Assembly: GCA_001939145.1 (NCBI GenBank)
Contig: LSRX01000541.1
Location: forward strand, 259,518-323,517
From: Symbiodinium microadriaticum
Lineage: Eukaryota > Sar > Dinophyceae > Suessiales > Symbiodiniaceae
DNA: 64,000 nucleotides
Direction: 5' to 3'
The position numbers and the translations under genes were made by a program. Position 1 is the first letter of the stretch; every line of letters begins with the position of its first letter. Below the pieces are notes generated by a model. The model was given only the letters and a program-made list of their open reading frames with translations. It did not search any database and was not told the origin of the DNA. Below, one piece after another: positions 54,501-63,883 of the stretch.

Positions 54501-55634
54501 TGGGAATTGAGGGCGACAGCCCTAAACCCTACAAGGCAGTGGTTTGGGTGGTGGCCTGTAAAAGCTCACAGCGGGAGGGAAAAGAAACCTAGTACCAATG
54601 AAAATTGTTGGACTGCATTGCAAACAGATGCCTTCGCGTGATATGCCGCGCCCACACCCCCTGGGTGTGTCGGGGCGCCATTTCCACATGGTACTTACTG
54701 CCGCTGCGCGGCGAGACACCCTAAACAGCCCTAAGCCCTAAACCCTAAACCCCAAGCCCTAAACCCTAGACCCTAAACCCCTTAAACCCCTAAACCCCGT
54801 TACCCAACACCCTAACCCTAAACCCTGAGCAACCACAGCGAACTTCTTCCAAAAAGAGCCCAGCAGCAGCAAACAGAAGCTCCCCGTCGATCTTAGCCCT
54901 TTCCGCAGAGCTCAGTAGAATCCTGGGCTCTTGTTTAAAGGGGTTTAGGGTTTATGGCTTATAGGGTTTAGGGTTTAGGGTGTAAGGTTTAGGGTTTAGG
55001 GTGTAGGGTTTAGGGTGTAGGGTTTAGGGTGTAGGGTTTAGGGTTTAGGGTTTCTAGCGAAGGGATTGAATTTAAGTTGCCATAATTAGGAACCCATATT
55101 ATTTACTATAGATCCCCATTATGATACTTAAATAAAAATCCGTCAACAAGAGCCCAGAATCAACTGCTATAAACCCTAAACCCTAAACCCTATAAACCCT
55201 AAACCCTATAAACCCTAAACCCTATAAACCCTGAACCCTATAAACCCTAAAGCCTATAAGCCCAGAATCAACTGCAGGTCCACGGAAGAGTTCAGTTCCT
55301 CAGCGTCACTGAGCATACGACCGTCTTGGATCAGCGTCTGAAGGCAGATCGGTAAGCCTTTCGGGCTTAGGGTTTAGGGTTTAGGGGTGTAGGGTTTAGG
55401 GTTTAGGGGTTTATAGGGTTTAGGGTTTAGGGGTTTGCAGGGTTTAGGGTTTAGGGTGTTAGGGCTTTAGGGCTTTAGGGCGGGGTTTAGTGGTTTTGGG
55501 GGTTTAGGGGTTTAGGGTTTAGTCGGTACGCCTTTCGCTTTCCGCAGATAGCGTTTCAACCCCGAGACGTCGTGGACCTCCTCAGCAGCTACGGCCGTCA
55601 ACTCTTCTCCGCAAACTTTCCACACACGGATCAT
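51535..55634 (-). CDS. Ubiquitin-like/ankyrin-repeat protein, nine exons, 268 aa
   Basis: Exons (minus strand): 55634-55532, 55357-55270, 54922-54844, 53266-53203, 52817-52663, 52474-52430, 52325-52241, 52123-52035, 51633-51535; total 807 bp, in frame throughout, ATG to TAA. Residues 1-75: ubiquitin-like fold, MIRVWKVCGEELTAVAAEEV, KRYLRKAKGLPICLQTLI, DGRMLSDAEELNSSVDLQLI. Residues 76-268: ankyrin repeats, e.g. AESGDTEILRFLLQAAANPD, TALWKASSNGHDEAVRALLE, ASLNGHVEVVRSLLAAGADV, GFTALIAASFNGHVEVVRLL and SGGHAEVVRLLAEAE. Ankyrin arrays bind proteins; the partner is unknown. This Ubl-ankyrin arrangement is very common in symbiodiniacean genomes. Donors in order: GC, GA, GT, GC, GT, GT, GC, GA; all acceptors AG|G. 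Least certain are the exon 6 and exon 8 donors and the exon 3 ends. Confidence 0.82.
51641..51818 (-). mobile_element. Element H, copy 2, in ankyrin intron 8
   Basis: CCCAGAGAGCCCAATACCTC-CTTGATTAAGGAATAT...CTTAAGTAAGGGCTACTGGG-CTCTCTGGG, with an internal ~50-bp partial duplication. On the gene strand its end runs CTCTGGGAACCAAG|GTGG, so the intron's AG acceptor lies 6-7 bp beyond the element terminus. Confidence 0.88.
52326..52429 (-). mobile_element. Introner-like element, family L, copy 2 = ankyrin intron 6
   Basis: On the gene strand the intron begins GTGATCGTTCCTGGGTCCTT-GT and ends ATAGCCCCAACAGGGAACCA-G; the termini GTTCCTGGGTCCTTGT / (reversed) GGTTCCCTGTTGGGG are inverted and match element L1 at 16345-16446. 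Confidence 0.78.
52541..52624. mobile_element. Element J, copy 3, in ankyrin intron 5
   Basis: GAAAAGACCTACCTCTTTAG...TTAAAAAGGTAAGTCTTTTC-GG then ACAGGTAG. Inside the 188-bp GT-AG intron whose ends carry the 10-bp direct repeat TGAGGTGGTG. Confidence 0.82.
52909..52949. mobile_element. Element B fragment in ankyrin intron 4
   Basis: AATTAGGGTCCCTTTTTGGG-TGCCCAATATAGTACGGCAC, left half only, cut at the single N at 52950. Confidence 0.7.
53444..53663 (-). mobile_element. Element H, copy 3, containing nested element B
   Basis: Left end CCCAGAGACTCGAAAACCTT-TTGATTAAGGAATAT and right end TTCCTTAATAAAGGGTTCTC are separated by a complete element B inserted at 53479. Lies in ankyrin intron 3. Confidence 0.85.
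53479..53578. mobile_element. Element B, copy 2, nested in H3
   Basis: GGGTAGTTCTCTAAATTAGG and CCTAATTTAGAGAACTACCC; arms perfect over about 20 bp. Flanked by ATAT-type target sequence of the H element. Confidence 0.92.
54010..54720. other. GC-rich unique block inside ankyrin intron 3
   Basis: Several overlapping ORFs on both strands, no splice support. A short inverted repeat AACGGTGAGG...CCTCACCGTT lies at 54053-54122. It may contain an unrecognised exon or an insertion; the unusually long intron (1577 bp) is mainly due to it. Confidence 0.45.
55151..55275. repeat. 17-bp direct repeat flanking a CCCTAAA tract at an exon edge
   Basis: AGCCCAGAATCAACTGC occurs perfectly at 55151-55167 and 55259-55275; between them are CCCTATAAACC/CCCTAAACC units. 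The right copy is the 3' end of ankyrin exon 2 plus its GA donor. Confidence 0.93.
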
Positions 55635-56660
55635 GGCAGGCCCTCCACCCTATGCCCTAAACCCACCAACCCTAATAACCCTAAACTGTCATAGGCGGGT
55701 TACGGTTTAGGATTATAGGTCTTTGCAACTTTTGGGGCTTACGGGGCTTCTAGGACTAGTTCTTTTTCAGGGTTTAGGGTTTAGGATCGCAGGTTCAGGG
55801 TTTAGGGGTTACAGACTCCCAAACCCCCCCCAAAAAAAATAAAAAATAATAAATAATAAATCGAAACGCAGATTCCCGACGTTTTGTGCTTTGGGACCCT
55901 TCTTGCTATCAACCAGTACTTTACCGGAACCGCCTCACAAGGAACCAGTCCGTATAGGAAGCCTTTGGGGAATCCGTAAGAGATCTACTTTTTGGATCCT
56001 CCTGGGGCTCTTGGTTATTGCCTTAAACATCTTGGAGCTTAAGGGTTTAGGGTTTACAGTATAAGGGGTTTAGGGGCTTAGGGTTTAGGGTGGGTTTTGC
56101 TTAGACATCGTGGGGGCGTGAGATGGGAGCAGCACGAAGGAGACAGGAAGGCAAGTTGGGTCTAGGGCTTTCCGCGTTTAGGGCTTTTAGGTGTTTAGGG
56201 CTTTAGGGCTTCATAGGTGTTTAGGGCCTATGTAGGGATTTGGGGTTTTGGGCTTTTGGGGGTCTTAGGCCTTAGGATCCGTGGACGCTGTGAGCCGAAA
56301 CGCGAAGAACAAGGCAGGCCTCATGAGTCGAATTGGCACACGCCAGCGTTGCTGGAGCACTTACCTTACCCCAAAGGGTCCTAGGTACTGTTATGGGGGA
56401 TACTTTCCCAAAAATCATCATAGCAATTCCTAGTATAGAAACCCTACAGTCTACTTTTGTAGGTACTTTGGACCCTTTGGGTTAGGCTACCGCAATGGGG
56501 ATCTATAGTAAGTAACATGATGGTCGCTAACAGGGATCTCCGGTAAGTAGCATGGATTCCTTGATATCTTGAGAAGAACTTAAATCTTGACTTCATAAAC
56601 GCGAACACATGCAGTGAACCACAGAAACTAGGAATACAGGTTAAGGATGATTCGTGCTGC

Positions 56661-56771
56661 GGTTGATGATGTAAATCCTGCATTGCCCATATGAAGGAAT
56701 ATACCATAATTCCGAAATAATTCCCATAGTTTAGGGTCCCTAAGGTGATGCAGGATTCATATCATCAACAG
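56661..56771 (+). mobile_element. Element C, copy 7
   Basis: GGTTGATGATGTAAATCCTG...GCAGGATTCATATCATCAAC-AG with a small internal duplication (AATTCCGAAATAATTCCC). Confidence 0.88.
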
Positions 56772-57499
56772 TAGTACTAGTAGGTGAAAGCTGGGATCAG
56801 AAGTATCCGAGGGTTTGGGGTTCAGAGTTTAGGGTTTAGGGACATGCCTCATACCCCCAAAACCGAACTCCCAAACCCTAAACACCGATCCCATATGACC
56901 TGAAGCCCCAAACCCTAAATCCTATGAAGCAACGATGTCATCATTTGCTGCACAGCGCTCCACTTTCAGCCGAAAGACACCTTATTTGTGAGATCCGAAT
57001 GCGAAGGTCTTATGGACCCTACCTTCAACTACGAGAACGATTTAGGGGGTTTCTATATCAGGGATCACAATCAGAACGTACAAAGCATAGGTTTTCGCCT
57101 TGAGGTTGTGTGACTATAACAAAGAACCCCAGGAATAGTGTTGAGAATCTTTGGTAATTTTCTGAGGCCCGTATGTTAGGTAAAGGCATAGAAACCCTAT
57201 ACCCTAAACCCTAAAAGCTTGCAGGAAGGTAGGTTATGGTGGTTTAACGTAGACCACCCAACTACCCTTTGTTAATCCCCGAAATACCCACTGCTAAGGG
57301 CCATGAGGGCTCCAATTAATAAGGGATACTTGGGGGCTGCTGGGGAGTAACCTCTAAACCCTAATTTCTGTTCAACCCTCAGAACCCCAAGCCCCCTTTT
57401 AGGGTGTTGGGGTTTAGGGTGTAATGTAGGGGCCTTAATGGTTAGACGAAAACCTTTTTTGAGCTTACGGCCTGTATTCTAAATCCTTTTAGTTTAGGG

Positions 57500-57690
57500 T
57501 TTAGGCCTCCCCCTCTCCCTGCACTGTGCCACCGAACGTGGCCCCGGTTCAGAAGCGCCTCCCGGTCGGGCTCGAGTTTTGGGGGTGTCGGGGTCTAGGG
57601 TTGTTTGGGGGTTCTTTCCGGAGGCTTCTGGTTCAACAGTGGCTGGGGTTGAGGGCTCAGAAGCTGCGCGACGCAAGAGCTGATGGCTCC
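57500..57690 (-). CDS. Low-complexity exon candidate
   Basis: LLRRAASEPSTPATVEPEAS then GKNPQTTLDPDTPKTRARPG; an overlapping frame (LEPDREALLNRGHVRWHSAG) is also plausible. Pro/Glu/Thr-rich; strand favoured by composition only. Confidence 0.4.
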
Positions 57691-57701
57691 TATGATTAGA
57701 C

Positions 57702-57930
57702 CCTAAACCCTAAACCCTGAACCCGACTTAGATTCCCGTAGCAGATCTCATGCCGGCTCATGCATGCTTCAAAAGGGTTCGGCTTGGATCTTCCATCTGT
57801 CAAGCCCTAGACCCTAAACCCTAAACCCTGAACCCGACTTAGATTCCCGTAGCAGATCTCATGCCGGCTCATGCATGCTTCAAAAGGGTTCGGCTTGGAT
57901 CTTCCATCTGTCAAGCCCTAGACCCTAAAC
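57702..57930 (-). CDS. Tandemly duplicated exon (111-bp period)
   Basis: Minus-strand frame LTDGRSKPNPFEACMSRHEI then CYGNLSRVQ occurs twice, identically, at about 57810-57712 and 57921-57823, each with a CTAG|GGC acceptor. The two copies are joined by 20-25 bp of TTTAGGG-like sequence. The identity points to a recent duplication that includes part of the repeat tract. Function unknown. Confidence 0.6.
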
Positions 57931-58456
57931 CCTAAACCCCTAAAGCTTAAACCCTAAACCCCTGGACCTTAGACCCTAAACCCCTACAGCCCGAAGCCCT
58001 CAACCCCCCAAAGCCCAAACTCTAAGCCCCTTAGCCCTAGACCCTAAACCCTAAACCCTTAGACCTAAACCCCAAAGCCCCTAAAGCCCACACCCCAGGC
58101 TTGGCGGTTTGGGGCTTAGTTAGGGTTTGGGTTTAGGCTTTAGGGTTTACGGTTTAGGGTTTAGGTTTTAGGGTCCCTAAACCCTAAACCCTAAACCCTA
58201 AAATCCTAAACCCTAAACCCTAGGGTTTATCGACTCCTTTTTTCTCGTAGTTTCGGTCCTTCAGTCTCTTGGGTGTACGGTTTAGGGCGGTGTAGGGGTT
58301 TAGGGGTTTTGAGCTTAGGGGTTCAGGGGTTTAGGACTTACGGTTGTTGGGGATCTCGGGTTTGGGGTTTTAGAAGCTGGAGCGGTTCAGGCCTTAGCGT
58401 GCAAAGTATACAGCCAAGCTATGGGTCACATCAAGCCATGGTTCAGGGTTTAGGGT

Positions 58457-58528
58457 TTACCCATAGGCCCCTAAGTAGTGCCTTTTTATGGTTTATATTT
58501 AGAATCCTATAAGGTAACCCCAACAAGG
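58457..58528 (+). mobile_element. Element F, copy 2, broken at an N
   Basis: Identical to F3 up to CCCCAACAAGG, then a single N (58529) and unrelated sequence. Confidence 0.85.
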
Positions 58529-58529
58529 N

Positions 58530-58621
58530 TTACGAGAGCCACAAGTAGGGTTCGGAAGGGTCCCCTTTAAAGGGTCTCCCTAATACCACCTAGGACTTGT
58601 ACCTTTTTAAGGGTTTAGGGT
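58530..58621 (+). repeat. ~90-bp duplicate of 61018-61110
   Basis: ACGAGAGCCACAAGTAGGGT through CTAATACCACCTAGGACTTG to TTTAAGGGTTTAGGG is base-for-base the same at both places. Confidence 0.93.
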
Positions 58622-58715
58622 TTACCCATAGGCCCCTAAGTAGTGCCTTTTTATGGTTTATATTTAGAATCCTATAAGGTAACCCCAACAAGGAACTAGT
58701 TAGGGCCTATGGGTA
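58622..58715 (+). mobile_element. Element F, copy 3
   Basis: TTTACCCATAGGCCCCTAAG...GTTAGGGCCTATGGGTAGGG; full length. Confidence 0.9.
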
Positions 58716-59236
58716 GGGTTTAGGGTTCAGGGTTTTAGGGTTCAGGGCTTTGGGTTTAGGGTTTAGGGACAACTAGCCGGAGTGACGCTCGGTACCTGCT
58801 TGAACCACATGGCAAGTATGACTAGGTAGGGCCGTAGCTAGACAGTCTTTGCAGATGCAACCCTTGGTAACAAGAACACACAAAACATGAGAACCCAAAA
58901 CCCTGCAAGCAAGAACCTAATGGAACAGACTAAACACCATCTACCAAAACACTATGATCGCTACACTGGCACCCTAAACCCTAGAACCCCTAAAACCCTG
59001 TACCTAAACCCTAAACCCTAACCCTAAAACTATGAACCTAAACCCTAAACCCTAGACCCTAAAATCCTGAACCTAGACCCTAAACCCTAAACCCTACACC
59101 CTAAAACCCAAAACCCCTAAACCCTGAACCCTAAACCCTAAAACCCTAAACCTCAGACCCTAAACCCTAAACCCCTAAACCCTGAACCCTAAACCCTAAA
59201 ACCCCTAAAGCCCTGTACCTGAACCCTTGAGCCTAC

Positions 59237-59321
59237 CTGCAGAAGGACGGCAGCGTCGTTGGGCGCTGCGGCGGCCAAAGCATCCAGGGCTTCCCGCTGG
59301 AGCTGCAGGCGAGGAAGCAAG
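59237..59321 (-). CDS. Helical internal exon
   Basis: LLPRLQLQREALDALAAAAP then NDAAVLLQ, ending at a strong GT donor, CTGCAG|GTAGGC. Ala/Leu-rich alpha-helical composition. The acceptor (TGCGAG|C at 59322) is not the usual AG|G, so the 5' boundary is uncertain. Confidence 0.6.
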
Positions 59322-59774
59322 CTCGCAGGGTTTAGGGGTGAGAGTTTAGGATTTGGGGTTTAGGGTTTAGGGGTGCGAGTTTAGGGTTTAGGGTTTGGGC
59401 TTGTTCAGGAACTTACATGCGTTAATGTATTAAAGTATCATACTAAAGCTTGGATTTTCGAGGGTTATAAGGGTTTGGGGATTGTCAATTACAAACAGTA
59501 TGGCTTTCTTATTGTGTCAACTTAAACTCAAATTCCTTGGCACCGGCCCAGTGTAGGTCCAATTCAGCCGGGTCTCTTCGGGAGTCAGAGCTTGGGAGCT
59601 GTTGGGTTAGGTCTACGGGCAAGGGTTCAAGTCTTCCTTCGTGGGCTCTTACGGTTGTTAGGGTTTCCTTCATGGCCTAATTTGCACCCTTGGAAAAACA
59701 ACCGGGCTCTTGTTAAAGATCTTCGTGGAAGTTACCCTACTATGAAAAAGTATGCAAAGACACACATATCTATG

Positions 59775-59997
59775 TATGTGTATGTATATATATATATATG
59801 TATACATACATACATACATACATACATACATACATAAATACATACATATGTACATACGTACATACGTACATACGTACATACGTACATACGTACATACGTA
59901 CATACGTACATACATACATACATACATACATACATACATACATACATACGTACGTACATACATACATACATACATACATACATACATACATACAATA
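59775..59997. repeat. (ACAT)n/(ACGT)-rich microsatellite
   Basis: More than 45 TACA units with GTACATAC variants. Five spurious Tyr/Cys/Met or Thr/His/Ile ORFs overlap it. Confidence 0.97.
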
Positions 59998-60329
59998 TAG
60001 GTTCCTTTAAAAAGGCTCCTTTTAAGGCTTTGGGGTTTAGGATTTTGGATGAAGATTCTGTCACTTCTTGTTATAATCACTATGATGACGACCAATTAGT
60101 ATTCCAAAAATTGGGGGAGGCTTCTATAGGTGTTGGATTTTGCTTCTGGGCGCTATTATACCGAAGTCTCAGGAACTCTCCTGTGCGGCACTCAAAGACA
60201 TAAACCCTGAACCCTAAAGCCTGAAGCCCAAAACCCTAGAGTTTGGGGTTTTAGGGTTGACCCCGAACCCCTGAACAAACAAAACCCTAAACCCTAAAAC
60301 CCTGAACCCTAAACCCCTAAACCCTAAGC

Positions 60330-60440
60330 CTCGAAAGCCAGAGAGTTGGAGGGCCTTGATGCCTTTCGCCGGCAGCTGCTTCAGCTTGTCGGCCACGGTG
60401 GGGGAAAGTCGCAACTCCACGTCATGAGCAGGCTTGGCTT
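60330..60440 (-). CDS. Probable exon
   Basis: PAHDVELRLSPTVADKLKQL then PAKGIKALQLSGF, with a GC donor (TTTCGAG|GCTTAG at 60330/60329). Amphipathic, protein-like; the ALQLSGF end resembles a leucine-rich-repeat strand but is too short to assign. Upstream boundary not fixed. Confidence 0.6.
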
Positions 60441-60479
60441 TGGGGTTGGGGTTTAGGGTTTTGGGTTTTGGGTGTGAAA

Positions 60480-60610
60480 CTAACGCTGAGACTGTTGATG
60501 ATGGATTAGGGCTCAGGGTTCCTTTAAAAGGGTTCCTGAAGGGTCCTTTTGAGGGTTTCTATAAAGGTACTATAAGGCTTTAGGGTTGAAGGGCCCTAAG
60601 TAGATACTGT
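60480..60610 (+). repeat. Dispersed repeat Q, copy 2
   Basis: GATTAGGGCTCAGGGTTCCT...GGTACTATAAGGCTTTAGGG...AGGGCCCTA; the same word order is seen at 48605-48750, where it is followed by element C6. Confidence 0.65.
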
Positions 60611-61424
60611 TGAAGCTACCCAAGCTACTTTTTCTGTAGGTTCATTCTAGACCCCTATTGATAATCAGGTCTATAACGGTTTAGAATAAGAACCTGAATA
60701 AAAGTAGGTTACGGTAGATTAAACAACAGAATTTGCAGGAATCTAAGAAGGTTGGTTTTGGAGGACCCTAAACTTTGAAACCATGACGGCCTTGGGTTTA
60801 CAGCTTTTTGGCCCCCCTTACACCCCTCCCTCTTACCATTCTAAGGGTCCATCTGACTCCAGAGCTCAGCAAGCTTGCGGCGTCCAAGGCGGGTGCTTAT
60901 CACCGAATTGCTCCAGCCTTACAAGTGTTTTCAAAAAGACCCTAAAGATCCTCCTTGTATGGGAGTTAGGATTAGGGGGACCCTGGAGGATATAGACCCT
61001 CTCAATAAGGTCCCTTTTACGAGAGCCACAAGTAGGGTTCGGAAGGGTCCCCTTTAAAGGGTCTCCCTAATACCACCTAGGACTTGTACCTTTTTAAGGG
61101 TTTAGGGTTTAGGTTTCCACAATTAAGGAACCTTCATCAGAAGGGTCCAAGGAGGGTTCGCGGGCATGCGGAGAGATTCCTTGTAGAGATGATCTGCGGC
61201 TTGGACAGCAGCAGTTTAGGAGGAAGTAACTACGATCTACAGGGCTCAGGGGAAAGGTAAGTTGGGGTCAGGGTTTAGGGTTTTAGGGTTATCTATATGC
61301 TGCTTCCAAGGTATGAGTGCAGCTCATATCTTACATTTGTACTGCTTCCCTGGTACAACCATCATAGTTGGGGGGTGCTTATGCATAGGGGTTTAGGGTT
61401 TAGGGTTCAGGGCTTAGGGTGGGA

Positions 61425-61528
61425 CGTTGGTGCAGTGCCCTTTTGAACGCAACTTGCCATGATCTGTCTTTCAAAACGGGTCTCCCATCTCGAGGCAGTC
61501 GAGACAGCTGAGGGAAGTCCCCGTCGGT
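61425..61528 (-). CDS. Exon candidate near GAF gene
   Basis: TDGDFPQLSRLPRDGRPVLK then DRSWQVAFKRALHQRPTL. The best acceptor is GTGCAG|A, not AG|G. It may be a downstream exon of the GAF gene if the TGA at 61820 is intronic. Confidence 0.5.
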
Positions 61529-61688
61529 CTGCACACACCTACACACTCAACTCTGCAGATTGAAACTCTAAATCACTAAGTCAGAGCTGCGCTTGTTCAT
61601 CCCAAGATCCAAGTTTAGTAGCTCAGACTCCTCGACCCACACAACCCTAAACCCTAAGCCCCAAACTCAACCCCAAACTCCAAACCGC

Positions 61689-61755
61689 CGCTCCAATACA
61701 AGGGGCAACTTCGCACGGAGGACTCCGTCCATCCGTCTATAGCTGCAATGACCTC
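61689..61755 (-). CDS. Exon candidate near GAF gene
   Basis: Acceptor CACAAG|GAG, EVIAAIDGWTESSVRSCPLY then WSG, GC donor GAGCG|GCGG. If the preceding exon is spliced at GCCATC|GAAGAG instead of running to its TGA, the join MKAI-EVIAAID is in frame, so the GAF gene may continue here. Confidence 0.55.
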
Positions 61756-61819
61756 CTTGTGAGGTTGTACAACGCTGTGCAGCCGAGGAGATAAGGAGGG
61801 ATACAGCTCAGGCCCGCTG

Positions 61820-63883
61820 TCATTTGGCAAGAGCACATGGGGACTCTTCGATGGCCTTCATGCCAGACTCCGTTCGCAAGGCTGCCATGTTCTCCAGCCT
61901 GGATTTCTATTTGGGGTAACTGAATCAGGAAATCCTATCATTTACTACAGATGCCGACTACGAAAACTTCAAAAAACAAGCCCCAGAGCCTAGCCCGAAA
62001 CGCGAAACCCTAAACCCGCTGCGCTCTGACCCCTCTGTACTACGCCATCTAGGGGCCTTAACAAGAAGAAACGCGTTTTGCGGTACGTTGTACCTATAAC
62101 TACATACAATAAGTAGCCCCAAGTATTGGAAACTATGCAGTCCCCTCTATTACCTCAACAAGGAACCCTAAACCCCAGACCCTCCTATAAACCCGAAAAT
62201 CCAAAAAACAACAAATCCCTATAAACCCTAGACCCTAAAAGCCTATAAGCCCTATGAGCCCTAACACCCTAAACCCATGAAGATCCCTTCTAGGTCCCTT
62301 ATGAGGAACCCTCTCCTGTCCTAAACTCGCAAACCGAAACCCAAACCTTCTACTGTCGCTATCCCAGTGACTCCGAAACCCTTAATTCAGGAATATAAGG
62401 TCTATTCCTTACTGAGTCAAAGGGTCTTGGAGTCTCTCGGATCTTCTGATCCCTAAACCCTCAAACTTTCCCACTTTCACTATCTTAAACCCTAAACCCC
62501 TAAGCCCTAAGCCCTAAACTCCTAAACCCTAAACCCTAAACCCCTAAACCCCTATAAACCCCCAAACCCCTAAACCCCTAAAGCTCCCAAACCCCTCAAC
62601 CCTGAGCCCAGCAGCGTCTTCATGGACCCGAGCTCCAGGACGCCGGATCGCAGAGGCACGAAAGCCTGGGCTCGGCTTTTAAGGGGTTCCTTTGAGGCTT
62701 TGGGTTTAGGGCTTGGGGTTTGGGGTTTAGGGTTTGGGGTTTCGGGTTTCGGGTTTAGGGTTTCGGGTTTCGGGTTTAAGGTTAGGGTTTGGGGTTTAGG
62801 GTTTGGGGTTTCGGTTTCGGGTTTAGGGTTCAGGGTTTAGGGGTTTTGGGGCTTAGGTTTAGGGTTGGTCTCCTTTAAGGGTTCCTTCGAGGGTAACATA
62901 ATGGTTCTATAAAGGTTGTTTAGGGTTTAAGGTTGAGGAACTTAGCTTCCGTTATCAGGAAACCGCATCCAAGCGTTTGGGGTTTAGTGTCTAGGCTTAG
63001 GGAGTTGAACAGTTGCCTTGATAAGGAAACCCTGTTGTTTGCTCTAGATTCCAACTACGGTCAGTTATGGCAACTGAAATGAAGTTCCCTACAGTAACAC
63101 GAACCCAGCAGCAGCTGAGCGGATGTTGAAGGTCTTCGCCATGTCCGCACGCAGAAAGTTCACCTTGGCATTTTGGTTTAATCCAGGCTACCATACTGGG
63201 GGTTTCGAGTCCACGGGTTTAGGGTTTTGAGCTAGTTACGCTACCATAGTACCGCTATAGTTACTAGGCACCTTAAATGATGCTCTTTACTATGGTAACT
63301 TAAGCAACTTGTCCAACAGAGGGCCCCAAAAAAACACATAAGCAAAGATTAGGACAGGCATATCCCCTATAATACCATATAGCCCCCCCCAACAAAAAAA
63401 AATAACGTAGGTATATCCATGTAAAATGCTTATGCACACGTCCGTCTTCGGCCCCTATAACAGGAGCCTGGTCACCTGGGTGCCGCTGAACATGTCATCA
63501 CGGACGCCTTGTTCGGTGATCTGCTGCACGTCCTTTACCTTAAGCGTCTGAAACCGCAATACAAATACTCTTTTCAATAATCCCTTGGAGCTTTATTGCG
63601 AAGAGCTCCTTAAACCCTAAACCCCCTAAGAACATCTAAGAAAATCCAAAGTTGCGAAGAGCTCCTTAAACCCTACGCCCTAAACCCCCTGAAACCCCTA
63701 AACCGTAAACCCCCCCAAGAGCGCTCAAGTTGCGAGGAGGTCCTTAAACCCTAAACTACGCCCTAAACCCCCTGAAACCCCTAAACCCTGAAGCCCCCCT
63801 AAGAGGGCTCAAGTTGCGAAGAGCTCCTTCTGTGCCTCAAAGACCTGGCCCACGACCCCCTCGCCCGGCTGGAAGGCCAGAGC
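61820..63883 (-). CDS. GAF-domain protein, C-terminal five exons (5' end outside window)
   Basis: Exons: 63883-63818, 63538-63476, 63163-63110, 62665-62613, 61898-61820. Spliced frame (104 codons plus TGA): ALAFQPGEGVVGQVFEAQKE-LF, VKDVQQITEQGVRDDMFSGT-Q, VNFLRADMAKTFNIRSAA, AFVPLRSGVLELGSMKTL, LENMAALRTESGMKAIEESP-CALAK. The GEGxVGxVF, FLRxxxAKxFxIRSxxxVP and GVLELGS blocks are the conserved second half of a GAF domain, a small-molecule (cyclic nucleotide, bilin, redox) sensory fold; the ligand cannot be inferred. Introns: GC, GT, GC, GC donors, all acceptors AG|G. Exon 3/4 and 4/5 junctions show intron starts that copy the following exon start (GCT..TTCGTG; GCTGG). The end may instead continue into 61755-61689. 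Confidence 0.78.
62997..63100. other. Intronic element-like sequence, family I
   Basis: TGATAAGGAAACCCTGTTGT-TTGCTCTAGATTCCAACTAC resembles 55080-55140 and 61915-61970 (GGAACCCATATTATTTACTA-TAGATCCC; GGAAATCCTATCATTTACTA-CAGATGCC). All three lie in introns. Termini were not resolved. Confidence 0.45.
63600..63829 (-). repeat. Repeated copies of exon edge AAGGAGCTCTTCGCAACTT
   Basis: On the gene strand the last 12 bases of GAF exon 1 (AAGGAGCTCTTC) with the following GCAACTT occur at the real boundary (63829-63811) and again, mutated or intact, near 63740, 63660 and 63606, each preceded by TTTA of a CCCTAAA/TTTAGGG tract. Confidence 0.88.
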
